From: Nitrospirota bacterium
GTDB lineage: Bacteria > Nitrospirota > Nitrospiria > Nitrospirales > UBA8639
Direction of reading: 5' to 3'
NCBI GenBank assembly: GCA_003233615.1
Contig: QIMB01000091.1
Location: 1 to 7,041, forward strand
Length of the DNA stretch: 7,041 bases
The notes beneath the pieces are model-generated. The model had not been told where the DNA came from and did not search any database. It saw nothing but the letters and a program-made list of their open reading frames with translations. A program made the translations under genes and the position numbers. Of the stretch, positions 1 to 6,688 are shown piece after piece (within the stretch, counting starts at the first letter, position 1; every line of letters starts with the position of its first letter).

Positions 1-151
1 CTGTGGTGGCGACCTGTTTGATGGCTAGGAGGGCGATCATCAGTTTCCAGGCATTATCATTAAAGGCGCCAAAAAATTGCGCAATGAGGAGTCCGCGAAG
101 GGCACGGGTTGAAGCCGAATCGGTTTGAGAATTGGAACGGGGTTCAGTCAT
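1..151 (-). CDS. MFS transporter, LplT/Aas-type N-terminus (partial, runs off the window)
   Basis: Reading the minus strand from an ATG at 151-149 gives 50 codons with no stop before the window edge. After a polar Ser/Thr-rich N-terminus of about 16 residues comes RGLLIAQFFGAFNDNAWKLM (residues 19-38) and then a hydrophobic stretch. The 'QFFGAFNDN..K' signature at the start of the first membrane helix is typical of the lysophospholipid transporter LplT and of the transporter half of Aas-type acyltransferase fusions. Those proteins flip lyso-phospholipids across the inner membrane for re-acylation. Only the first helix is visible, so a stand-alone transporter cannot be told from a fusion with acyltransferase or acyl-ACP synthetase domains. 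No clear Shine-Dalgarno precedes the ATG. The gene is divergent from the kinase cluster and probably unrelated to it. Confidence 0.75.
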   Translation of the reverse strand, partial: MTEPRSNSQTDSASTRALRGLLIAQFFGAFNDNAWKLMIALLAIKQVATT

Positions 152-364
152 GACACGTCGGAAATGAGTGAATGGTTCAGTTCTCTTGTGGCATGAAGGG
201 AAATCTCGTCATGCGTGTTGTGAATTGGGTGATCGTGCGGAATCTGATATCGAATGATGTCATGCGATGGATGCTGATTTTGGAAAGGAATCGTCATCAA
301 AGGAACGTGCCAATGTTACCATGATTCCAACATTTTTAGAAATATTCTAGGAACCGGTCCAAGA

Positions 365-378
365 GTAGATCGATCTAC
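365..378. promoter_or_regulatory. Perfect 14-bp palindrome, candidate operator
   Basis: GTAGATCGATCTAC is its own reverse complement. A second short inverted repeat, TAGAA-ATA-TTCTA, lies just upstream at 337-349, with centres about 28 bp apart. Two neighbouring dyads in a divergent intergenic region suit a dimeric regulator site. No regulator gene lies in the window, and the distance of about 400 bp to the kinase start is long for an operator of that gene. Confidence 0.3.
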
Positions 379-386
379 CAAAGAAG

Positions 387-487
387 GGAGAAGTAAAAAG
401 TGAGAACCAATGGAGGCCGAACCGGCAAGTTTCTTCTTCTTGCTCACTCTGTGCTCCTTGCTTTTCACTGCTACTTTTTTACTTTCC
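387..487. repeat. Imperfect inverted repeat with low-complexity purine/pyrimidine arms
   Basis: GGAGAAGTAAAAAGT (387-401) is complementary, with one gap and one mismatch, to ACTTTTTTACTTTCC (473-487). AGTGAG (399-404) and CTCACT (443-448) form an alternative inner pairing, and GCCG-aac-CGGC (416-426) is a small hairpin in the loop. The arms are built from short A/G and T/C words, so part of the complementarity may come from base skew. This could be an intergenic repeat or a transcript-end structure. It carries no coding signal. Confidence 0.35.
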
Positions 488-783
488 ACTGTTCGTAGTT
501 CGCCTCAAACGATCGAATCGTCTGATCTCAAGCTAACGTACTCACGTAACAATAGTGAATCTTGAACTGGGTACTCGTGAAGTCTCTTTAAAGTTCTTGG
601 CGAAATGACCGATTTATTCCGTAATACTGGTAAAGGATTTTTGTCAATCATTGGGTTTTGATGATCAGCCTCAGGGTCTTGGTGAGTGTGAATCCTTGTG
701 GTCCACATGTGATTAGAGGGAGTCGGTAAGAAATTAGCCACCCTTCGTTACGACTTTGTATGGGAACAATTACAGCCTTTCCT

Positions 784-787
784 GGAG
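784..787 (+). promoter_or_regulatory. Shine-Dalgarno GGAG that favours the start at 796
   Basis: GGAG lies 8 bases before the ATG at 796, ideal spacing. The alternative in-frame ATG at 760 has only CGTTACGACTTTGT in front of it and no Shine-Dalgarno. This decides my choice of start for the first kinase-like gene. Three later genes of the cluster also start without an obvious site, so use of 760 is not excluded. Confidence 0.5.
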
Positions 788-795
788 AATCGGAA

Positions 796-1617
796 ATGAG
801 TGCTGTCTCAACCAGAGGCGACGAGTCTGTTTTTCATAAAATGAGGAATAGTGTGCATGTCTCAGCAGGATTGATTAATCATCAATTGCGAGAGTTTCAT
901 GTGGATGATGTGGGGCGTGTTGCCGATATGCTAGAGGCGCACCAAAGCAATGTTGGGTGGTATCTCACTCAGGATCCCAAGGGGCAAAAGATCCCACAAT
1001 TTTTAGGGCAATTGAGTCAGGAATTGCGGCATACGCATTTGAGTACACTCACGGAACTCACGACGCTGAATTATTATCTTGAGCAATTGGAATATTTACT
1101 TACGGTCGGACAAGCCCCAGAACGAACGGGAGGGTTCAAAGATACAGTCCACTTTTCGACGGTGCTGGATGAGGCAGTTATTTGTCATCAAGGGGAATTG
1201 GATCGAATGGGAATTGTCGTGGTGCGGGATTATGACTCTGTGGACGAAGGCATATTGGAAGTATCCAGACTGAGTTCGATCGTCGTGAATCTGATCCGAA
1301 ATGCGATTAATGCGATGCGGGACGTGACAGAGCAGGTCCATCGTCTGGTCCTGCATGTCTTACCCTGTCCGGATCGACAAGGATTCGTTCGATTGCAAGT
1401 AGCAAACACCGGTTGTGGTATTTCTTCTGACGATCTGACTCGAGTCTTTTCCCCTCAACAACCGGGGCCTCAGTCTCATTGGCTGCCGAATCTTCACATC
1501 AGTGCGTTAGCTGCGAAAGATCTTGGTGGGTCCTTGCGAGTTTGGAGCGATGGTCTGAAACAGGGAGCCATTTTCACACTTGATGTACCAGTTATTCACA
1601 TGGAGGAAACACGGTAA
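796..1617 (+). CDS. Degenerate HNVGN-family histidine kinase (probable pseudokinase)
   Basis: The 273-residue soluble protein has no sensor domain. From SVHVSAGLI (residues 19-27), through a region that includes DVGRVADML and YLTQDPKG (about 57-63), it aligns without gaps to the two HNVGN kinases downstream. Just before that, their HNVGNVLT reads HKMRN (14-18): three residues are missing and the motif is broken, so phospho-acceptor function is doubtful. The HATPase domain keeps the N-box NLIRNAINAM (165-174) and the C-terminal GGSL...QGAIFTL. However, G1 reads NTGCG instead of DSGIG (204-208), and the G2 lid, GNGIGLHSS in a paralogue, is replaced by SHWLPNLHIS (227-236) with no glycines. N in place of D in G1 occurs in some active kinases, but the missing G2 is severe. 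The reading frame is clean and long, so this looks like a maintained protein, not a pseudogene. Its stop overlaps the receiver start, implying coupled translation. It may be a scaffold, phosphatase or allosteric partner of that receiver. If translation began at 760 the protein would be 285 residues. Confidence 0.85.
   Translation: MSAVSTRGDESVFHKMRNSVHVSAGLINHQLREFHVDDVGRVADMLEAHQSNVGWYLTQDPKGQKIPQFLGQLSQELRHTHLSTLTELTTLNYYLEQLEYLLTVGQAPERTGGFKDTVHFSTVLDEAVICHQGELDRMGIVVVRDYDSVDEGILEVSRLSSIVVNLIRNAINAMRDVTEQVHRLVLHVLPCPDRQGFVRLQVANTGCGISSDDLTRVFSPQQPGPQSHWLPNLHISALAAKDLGGSLRVWSDGLKQGAIFTLDVPVIHMEETR
1602..1606 (+). promoter_or_regulatory. Shine-Dalgarno GGAGG for the receiver gene
   Basis: GGAGG lies inside the last codons of the upstream kinase-like gene, 10 bases before the ATG at 1617. 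Together with the TAATG stop/start overlap it supports translational coupling, so the two proteins are probably made in matched amounts. Confidence 0.65.
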
Positions 1618-2180
1618 TGGATACGGAACAAGAGAACCGCAGGATCTTGGTTATTGATGACAATGTGGCGATTCACGAAGATTTCCGAAAAATTTTGGAA
1701 CGCTCTCTGGATACCTCGTTGTTACGGGAAGTTCGAGCTGAATTATTCGATGATGTGGAAGAACAAAAAATCGTGGAAAAGTTCGAAGTGGAATGTGCGG
1801 ATCAAGGACAATTGGGACACCGCTTGGTCCAAGAGGCTATGAAGGCTGAACGGCCTTATGCGGTAGCCTTTGTGGATATGCGTATGCCGCCCGGATGGGA
1901 TGGTGTGGAGACGATCGAGCATTTGTGGCAAGAAGATCCTGACTTGCAAGTGGTGATTTGCACGGCGTTTTCGGACCATGCCTGGGAAGATGTGATTCAA
2001 CGACTCGATAAGAATGACAAATTACTCATTCTTCGAAAGCCCTTTGATAACATCGAAGTCTGGCAGTTGGCGAATTCATTGACCAAGCGATGGGCTGAAG
2101 CGCGGCAGGCTAAATCTCAGTTGGAGCTGTTGGCGAGGTGGGCTGAAGAGCGGGCAGAAGAAACGATAAAAGCCAACTAA
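1617..2180 (+). CDS. Single-domain response regulator with C-terminal coiled coil
   Basis: The protein has 187 residues. The receiver fold starts at RRILVIDDN with acidic pair D14-D15. It continues to VAFVDMRMPPGWDG with phospho-acceptor D87, VICTAF with switch T116, and LILRKPFD with conserved K141, so all phosphorylation residues are present. Between helix 1 and strand 2 lies an acidic insert (about 31-58), characteristic of the 'VDMRMPPGWDGVETI' receiver subfamily, which I recall mostly fused to kinase or GGDEF/EAL modules. The C-terminus (157-186) is a charged amphipathic helix ending ARWAEERAEETIKAN. It resembles the coil that joins such receivers to the next domain, but the protein stops there with no output domain. 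It overlaps the upstream pseudokinase by one base. It is the only complete receiver in the cluster, so it is the likely phosphate acceptor for the intact kinases. The output would be by protein binding or phosphorelay (inference). Confidence 0.93.
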   Translation: MDTEQENRRILVIDDNVAIHEDFRKILERSLDTSLLREVRAELFDDVEEQKIVEKFEVECADQGQLGHRLVQEAMKAERPYAVAFVDMRMPPGWDGVETIEHLWQEDPDLQVVICTAFSDHAWEDVIQRLDKNDKLLILRKPFDNIEVWQLANSLTKRWAEARQAKSQLELLARWAEERAEETIKAN

Positions 2181-2349
2181 TATCAATGCGAGCAAGATCC
2201 CTACAATCTTGCTTCCCCTTGCAATGAGATTGTGCATGTGACGTAGAGGGGGCATAGTGGCTGAAGAGAAAAACGCTCTTCCTTCCGTGCAAGTACACTA
2301 CCAAGAATGGTCACATATGCCTTCATACGTCAGAAATGAATGATTCCAC
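2181..2349. other. 169-base gap between receiver and second kinase
   Basis: Apart from the hairpin at 2190-2214 I see no gene or clear promoter here. A TGA at 2341-2343 in frame with the next gene fixes its earliest possible start at 2350. The gap is long enough for an independent promoter, so the cluster may be two or more transcripts. Confidence 0.5.
2190..2220 (+). terminator. Hairpin after the receiver gene, possible weak terminator
   Basis: AGCAAGAT (2191-2198) and ATCTTGCT (2206-2213) are perfect 8-bp complements around a 7-base loop, with a possible extra G-T pair outside. The hairpin begins 10 bases after the stop at 2180 and is followed by TCCCCTT, not a true T run. Termination would be weak at best. 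It may instead attenuate transcription or stabilise mRNA ends between the first gene pair and the next kinase. Confidence 0.4.
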
Positions 2350-3627
2350 ATGCTATCTTTTGATTGTCAGCTCCCTCCGCAAACGGTTCCTCTTGCTGTC
2401 TTGATGATTGGCTTTCATGAGGTGGATATTTCACCACCCTGTTGTTCTGTCCTTACTTGTTTAGAGCCCAAGCCGGTCGTGGATTGGGTTAGGACTGTCC
2501 AGAAATCTCTTGCTCAGATCGAATCAGGGAGCCGGTACGATGTGATGGTCTTTGATTGTCGAAAAGAGAGAGGAGAATGGGGACACCTTTCTCAGATGCA
2601 ACAGGAAGGGCCGAAAGCCTTGGCCCTTGGCATTGTGACCAGCGCTGATATTGATGGTGATCAGGACAAGATCTTAGAAGATAACGTTGGGTATTGCGTA
2701 GACGAGACTCTTGCTCCACAGGTCTTGAAGTGGGTTCTCCAACAGGCGCAGGAACGTAAACAGTTTTTAGCCGAGCAGGAGCGGCTTCGGATCCGGTTAG
2801 ACGAAGCAGCGTACAAGATCGAGATGGCGGATGTGGCCTCAACCGTTTTGCACAATGTGGGCAACGTGCTCACAAGTGTGACGGTCGCGGCGAATATTGT
2901 GGAGTCGGTCGTGGATCAATCGTCGGTGACTCTCGTGAATCGAATGGCAGAGCTCATGAAAGATCACCACGAGGATTTGGGGACGTATCTGACAGAAGAT
3001 CCAAAGGGGAAACGTATTCCCCTCTCCCTCGAAAAGCTTGGGATGTACCTGCTGGAAGAGCAACGGTCAGTGTTGAAGGAAATGCAGGGATTGGTCAGAA
3101 ATGTTCAGCACATGAAGCAAATTATTGCATCTCATCAGACGATGGCCAAGTCTGTAGGAAAGGTTGAGCAGATCTCGTTAGGTGATGTGCTCTCCCATGC
3201 CATAGAGCTCAGTTTTCAGCCGGGAGATGCGGAGTGGATGACGATTCATCGTGATAAGCAGGAGGTGCCGACTGTTCTGGTTGAGCAGCATCAATTACTT
3301 CAGGTATTAGTGAATCTTCTTCGCAATGCAAAGCAAGCCATGCGGCAGCGGGATCAGTCTAAGCACGAGCTTACTCTCACCGTGCACTATCAAGACGAGG
3401 AGAGACCGTCTGTGGTCATGACGATCCAAGATAGTGGGATAGGAATTGCTCCTGAGCACCTGTCCAAAATGTTTACGCGAGGGTTTACGACGAAAAAGGA
3501 TGGCAATGGAATTGGGTTACACAGTTCAATGATTGCTATTCAGAATATGGGTGGGTCGATGCATGTTCATAGTGATGGCGTGGGGCAAGGAGCCACGTTT
3601 ACGTTAACCTTCCCCGTTCAGAAATAG
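2350..3627 (+). CDS. Soluble HNVGN-type histidine kinase with N-terminal pseudo-receiver
   Basis: The protein has 425 residues and no membrane segment. Residues 15 to about 132 look like a receiver. There is a strand VLMIGF, YDVMVFDC with an Asp (D69) at the phospho-acceptor place, ALGIVTSAD with T97, and a final helix APQVLKWVLQQA. The acidic pair is missing after the first strand, and the conserved Lys position reads DET (118-120), so phosphorylation is doubtful. A charged coil follows (133-157). The dimerisation domain has MADVASTVLHNVGN with H168 as likely phosphorylated His, then YLTEDPKG (213-220). The HATPase is complete: N-box NLLRNAKQAM (322-331), G1 DSGIG (361-365), F-box MFTRGFTT and G2 GNGIGLHS (385-392). 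An in-frame stop at 2341 rules out an earlier start. No Shine-Dalgarno is visible, but the first receiver strand needs this start or one near 2401-2404. It is probably an active cytoplasmic kinase, and the 1617-2180 receiver is the obvious partner. Confidence 0.93.
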   Translation: MLSFDCQLPPQTVPLAVLMIGFHEVDISPPCCSVLTCLEPKPVVDWVRTVQKSLAQIESGSRYDVMVFDCRKERGEWGHLSQMQQEGPKALALGIVTSADIDGDQDKILEDNVGYCVDETLAPQVLKWVLQQAQERKQFLAEQERLRIRLDEAAYKIEMADVASTVLHNVGNVLTSVTVAANIVESVVDQSSVTLVNRMAELMKDHHEDLGTYLTEDPKGKRIPLSLEKLGMYLLEEQRSVLKEMQGLVRNVQHMKQIIASHQTMAKSVGKVEQISLGDVLSHAIELSFQPGDAEWMTIHRDKQEVPTVLVEQHQLLQVLVNLLRNAKQAMRQRDQSKHELTLTVHYQDEERPSVVMTIQDSGIGIAPEHLSKMFTRGFTTKKDGNGIGLHSSMIAIQNMGGSMHVHSDGVGQGATFTLTFPVQK

Positions 3628-3743
3628 AGGGCGGTCTGATGGTTGGGCAGATCGGACATCCTGTGATGTTTATGATGGTTGAAGAGTCTCAGGTTCTCGC
3701 ATACCACCTATCCTTTTCTTTCTCCCGTATTCTTCGTTAAATC
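3628..3743. other. 116-base gap with two small hairpins
   Basis: CGGTCTG (3632-3638) can pair with CAGATCG (3648-3654), with one G-T pair. ACATC (3656-3660) pairs with GATGT (3665-3669) around a 4-base loop. Neither is followed by a T run, so I do not call a terminator. A pyrimidine-rich stretch (about 3707-3734) lies before the next start, and a TAA at 3738-3740 is in frame with the next gene. Confidence 0.4.
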
Positions 3744-4724
3744 ATGAGCCTATATTGGGAAAAACAGGCTGAGTTGCCGGTCGCAGAACTGGATGATCCT
3801 ACCAGGATTCAATTCGCGGAGCTGGAAGAAATCAATCGTCATTTGAGGCAAGACTTGCTTCGACAACAAAACATGACAAGGCAATTAACTGAACGAGTTC
3901 GAGAGTGTGAGGCTCAAGAGATAGAATGCTCTTTTAGTTGCGATCAAGGCTTGCCTGAATCAGGGGAGCGGAACCAAATTGAGTCGATCCTACGCCAGAA
4001 GACCGAAGAATTGGCCAGGTCCAATCAAGATTTAGAACAATTTGCTTCTCTGGCAGCCCATGATTTGCAGGAGCCGCTTCATTCCATTCAAGTGTTTGTC
4101 GATTTACTGCGAGTCAAACATGGCTGTTTGCTGAACGAACAGGGACAAGGCTATCTAGATCGTGTGACACAAGCGGCCAGTCGAATGCAGCAATTGATTG
4201 AAGGCCTGTTGATCTATTCCAGGATTGATGCTCCCAAATCGAAAGACGCCTCGATTTCTTTACAGCAGATTGTGCAAGAAATACTTTCTGATTTAGGAGC
4301 CCAGATCAAGGAATTACAGGCAGAGATCTATGTTGGAGATTTGCCTGTGATCCATGGTGATGCCTTGCATATCCGACAGTTGTTTCAGAATCTCATCGGG
4401 AATGCGTTGAAGTTTCATAAGCAGGGAATAGCTCCTGCTATTCATATTACTGGCAAGACAATCCAAGATCGTCGGCATGTCGGGATAGGGAAGGCCGGAA
4501 ATCTTTTCCAGATCGAAATTCATGATCAGGGAATAGGGATTCGATCGGAGCATATCGAAAAGATTTTTGGGATGTTTAAACGATTGCATCGAAAAGACGA
4601 GTATGAGGGGGCAGGGATAGGTCTCGCAGTGTGTCAACGCATTACCGATCAGTGTGGTGGTGCGATATCAGTGAGATCAACGGTTGGAGAAGGAACGACA
4701 TTTACCGTCACGTTGCAGGCGTAA
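3744..4724 (+). CDS. Soluble histidine kinase, classical HisKA/HATPase (phytochrome-kinase-like)
   Basis: The protein has 326 residues. The N-terminus (about 22-60 and 78-105) is charged and coiled-coil-like, with no PAS, GAF or membrane domain, so it probably receives its signal through a partner. The HisKA H-box is FASLAAHDLQEPL with H106, the 'AAHDLQEPL' form common in phytochrome-like and cyanobacterial-type kinases. The HATPase domain is intact: NLIGNALKF (216-224), DQGIGI (261-266), IFGMFKRLH (274-282) and GAGIGL (289-294), ending in the usual GEGTTFTVTL. It belongs to a different kinase family from its neighbours, with no HNVGN box or DPKG region. An in-frame TAA at 3738 fixes the earliest start at 3744; no good Shine-Dalgarno is seen. 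It sits between two HNVGN kinases and 38 bases before the next gene, so co-transcription with that gene is likely. It should autophosphorylate; its target receiver is unknown, with 1617-2180 the only local candidate. Confidence 0.93.
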   Translation: MSLYWEKQAELPVAELDDPTRIQFAELEEINRHLRQDLLRQQNMTRQLTERVRECEAQEIECSFSCDQGLPESGERNQIESILRQKTEELARSNQDLEQFASLAAHDLQEPLHSIQVFVDLLRVKHGCLLNEQGQGYLDRVTQAASRMQQLIEGLLIYSRIDAPKSKDASISLQQIVQEILSDLGAQIKELQAEIYVGDLPVIHGDALHIRQLFQNLIGNALKFHKQGIAPAIHITGKTIQDRRHVGIGKAGNLFQIEIHDQGIGIRSEHIEKIFGMFKRLHRKDEYEGAGIGLAVCQRITDQCGGAISVRSTVGEGTTFTVTLQA

Positions 4725-4762
4725 CTGGCACGTCACAATATTTCCTCGCATGTCGTTGATAG

Positions 4763-6688
4763 ATGCATGGACCGCGAAGGGTGCTGTTTTGGGATGACTG
4801 TTGTCAGGAGGTTCAACAAGACGGTGAAGAGAGATTGCGTATAATGGCTTCTTCCACTCATTCTGCTATTCGTCGGGTGTTGTCAATGTGTGAGCCCGGC
4901 ACCCATGATTTTCTGAAGCACGCTCTTCATGTTTCTGATAATAACGAATGGTCGTACGATAGGACGACGGAATTGTCTCACTCCACGTCTGTTTGTGTGA
5001 GGCCCTTTTCTTTCACGCTCGTACATGTGGAAGATTGGCAGACTCTCTTTCGTCATATTATCGAACACAAACGGAATGGCACATCTTTTTCTCTGATCGT
5101 TCTCTCTATTCCAGACAATCGATTAGATGTGGTACGTGAGAACATTGAAAAAATTTGGGAGTTAGATGACACTATACGATGTATTGTGTGTCTGCCTTCT
5201 GATGCTGAGCTATGCCTCGCGAATTTCGTATTGAGTCGATCTGAGCAATGGGCAGTGTTTCGAATGCCTGGAATGCCCGAAGATGTCTTGCAATTGGCAT
5301 CATGTCTGACTGCGGTTTCATCTGGTCAATGCGTGTTAGGTGAGTCAACGACTTCAGATCCGAACGATCAGCATGATAGTGAGCCTCAGTCGTTGATGCC
5401 GAATGATGCAGATGTCGTTGAACAACAGGCTGAATTGACGATGGCCCGAGATGAATTGGCCACGTCAAAAGTCTATGTGGATAATGTGTTGCGTTCGATG
5501 GCAGATTCTCTTTTGGTGATTGATGCGAATTTGACAATTGGCTCAGTGAACCCGTCGTTGCTTGAACTGCTGGGGTATCGAGAGGATGAACTCATTGGGC
5601 AATCCCCGGGATCGATTTTTGGAGAAGAGTTTGCTCAAGGTTCCATTATCGAAAACTTATTGCTTCAAGGGTCAGTCAGTGGAATTGAGTCGAGTTTTCT
5701 CACGCAAGCGGGCCACGTGATTCCGATTTCAGTCTCTGGGTCAATGATACAGGATGAGCAGGGACAATTTCAGGGATTAGTCTGTGTGGCGCAGGATATT
5801 ACTGAACGTAAGCGTATGGAAGAAGAAAAATTACAATTGCACGAGCAACTCTTAGATGCGTCTCGACAGCTCGGTATGGCCGAAGTGGCTTCGGATGTGC
5901 TGCATAATGTTGGGAATGTGTTGAACAGTATCAATGTATCTATTGGAGTCGTCTCAGATCTTATTCAAAAGTCGATTGTCGGAGATGTTGGACGGATTTC
6001 ACAACTTTTTCACAAACATCGAGAAGATCTCGGAAGCTTTTTCTCCACTCATCCCAAGGGACAACAAATCCCTGCTTATTTAGAAAAACTATCGGGACAA
6101 TTAGTGGAGGAACAAAAAAGGGCGCTAGCAGAATTGGATCGACTTCGTGAACATGCGCAACATGCGCAACAATGCGTAGCCGCGCAAGAGAACGTTGCGA
6201 AGCCAAATGGACTGACTGAACCTATCTCCGTGATCGAATTAGTAGAAGAAGCGATAGCTGTGAATCACGAGCACATAGAAAAATTAAAGATTGACCTTTT
6301 TCGAGAGTTTCAAGAAATTCCACAGCTTATTGTGGATAAGCATCAAGTGTTTGAGATGATGGTCGATGTGATTCGGAACGCGTGTCAGGCTATGGCATCG
6401 GTTTCGGTGAAACAGCTCATTATCCGAGCAACAATTATTCCGGGTCCGCCTGATTCCGTTTGTCTGGAAGTTCAGGATTCTGGCGTCGGGATTGCTTCCG
6501 AAGATCTTATAAAGATTTTTGGTCAAGGGTATGCCACGAGAGATGGTGGGCGAGGGATGAGTTTGCATAGTGGAGCGCTTATGGCCAAAAACATTGGAGG
6601 AGCCTTGCGGGCTCACAGCGAAGGCATTGGGCATGGGGCTACCTTTTCTCTGGAGTTGCCTGGCAACTTTCACTTTCCTGAATTGTAA
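4763..6688 (+). CDS. Pseudo-receiver-PAS-HNVGN histidine kinase
   Basis: The protein has 641 residues and is soluble. RRVLFWDDC (5-13) matches RRILVIDDN of the local response regulator. Residues about 84-184 follow the rest of that receiver, but the phospho-acceptor loop reads VLSIPDN (D to S), the switch CLPSDA (T to L) and the Lys motif FRMPGM (K to M). It is a receiver fold that can no longer be phosphorylated normally. A linker (190-235) leads to a PAS domain (about 238-347: SMADSLLVIDANLTIGSVN, LLGYREDELIG, AQDITERK) with no visible cofactor signature. The dimerisation domain has MAEVASDVLHNVGN with H381, then THPKG (429-433). The HATPase has VIRNACQAM with N539 (the first N-box Asn is D535), DSGVGI (572-577) and GGRGMSLHS (595-603). 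G2 is slightly altered but keeps its glycines. The in-frame TAG at 4760 fixes the earliest start. The ATG at 4844 is an alternative, but would lose the first receiver strand. It is probably an active kinase gated by PAS and by receiver-like contacts. Confidence 0.92.
   Translation: MHGPRRVLFWDDCCQEVQQDGEERLRIMASSTHSAIRRVLSMCEPGTHDFLKHALHVSDNNEWSYDRTTELSHSTSVCVRPFSFTLVHVEDWQTLFRHIIEHKRNGTSFSLIVLSIPDNRLDVVRENIEKIWELDDTIRCIVCLPSDAELCLANFVLSRSEQWAVFRMPGMPEDVLQLASCLTAVSSGQCVLGESTTSDPNDQHDSEPQSLMPNDADVVEQQAELTMARDELATSKVYVDNVLRSMADSLLVIDANLTIGSVNPSLLELLGYREDELIGQSPGSIFGEEFAQGSIIENLLLQGSVSGIESSFLTQAGHVIPISVSGSMIQDEQGQFQGLVCVAQDITERKRMEEEKLQLHEQLLDASRQLGMAEVASDVLHNVGNVLNSINVSIGVVSDLIQKSIVGDVGRISQLFHKHREDLGSFFSTHPKGQQIPAYLEKLSGQLVEEQKRALAELDRLREHAQHAQQCVAAQENVAKPNGLTEPISVIELVEEAIAVNHEHIEKLKIDLFREFQEIPQLIVDKHQVFEMMVDVIRNACQAMASVSVKQLIIRATIIPGPPDSVCLEVQDSGVGIASEDLIKIFGQGYATRDGGRGMSLHSGALMAKNIGGALRAHSEGIGHGATFSLELPGNFHFPEL

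Larger units (their letters stand above)
152..795. other. Divergent intergenic region, no convincing gene
   Basis: This stretch separates the minus-strand transporter from the kinase cluster and should hold promoters for both directions. I see no convincing -35/-10 pair. It contains TAGAA-ATA-TTCTA (337-349), a 14-bp perfect palindrome (365-378), a purine-rich run at 381-406 facing a pyrimidine-rich run at about 430-488, GCCG-aac-CGGC (416-426), ACGAT-cga-ATCGT (509-521) and CACATGTG (704-711). A 78-codon minus-strand reading frame at 505-741 has no recognisable protein character. Bases 760-795 could instead be the first 12 codons of the downstream gene if translation starts at the ATG at 760. 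Confidence 0.6.

Noticed and set aside
505..741. 78-codon minus-strand reading frame in the divergent intergenic region
   Set aside because: Its composition is rich in His, Pro and Arg with no motif, hydrophobic core or Shine-Dalgarno support, and it spans small palindromes. It is more likely non-coding.
796..1617. Calling the first kinase-like gene a pseudogene
   Set aside because: The frame is intact over its length, conserved blocks remain and it is translationally coupled to an intact gene; loss of catalytic motifs fits a pseudokinase better.
3632..3669. Two small stem-loops after the second kinase, as a terminator
   Set aside because: The stems are short and no T run follows.
6151..6168. 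9-bp tandem repeat (ACATGCGCA twice) inside the last kinase, encoding HAQHAQ
   Set aside because: The region aligns without a gap to the paralogue at 2350-3627, so it is not an expansion; codon coincidence in a helical segment is enough.
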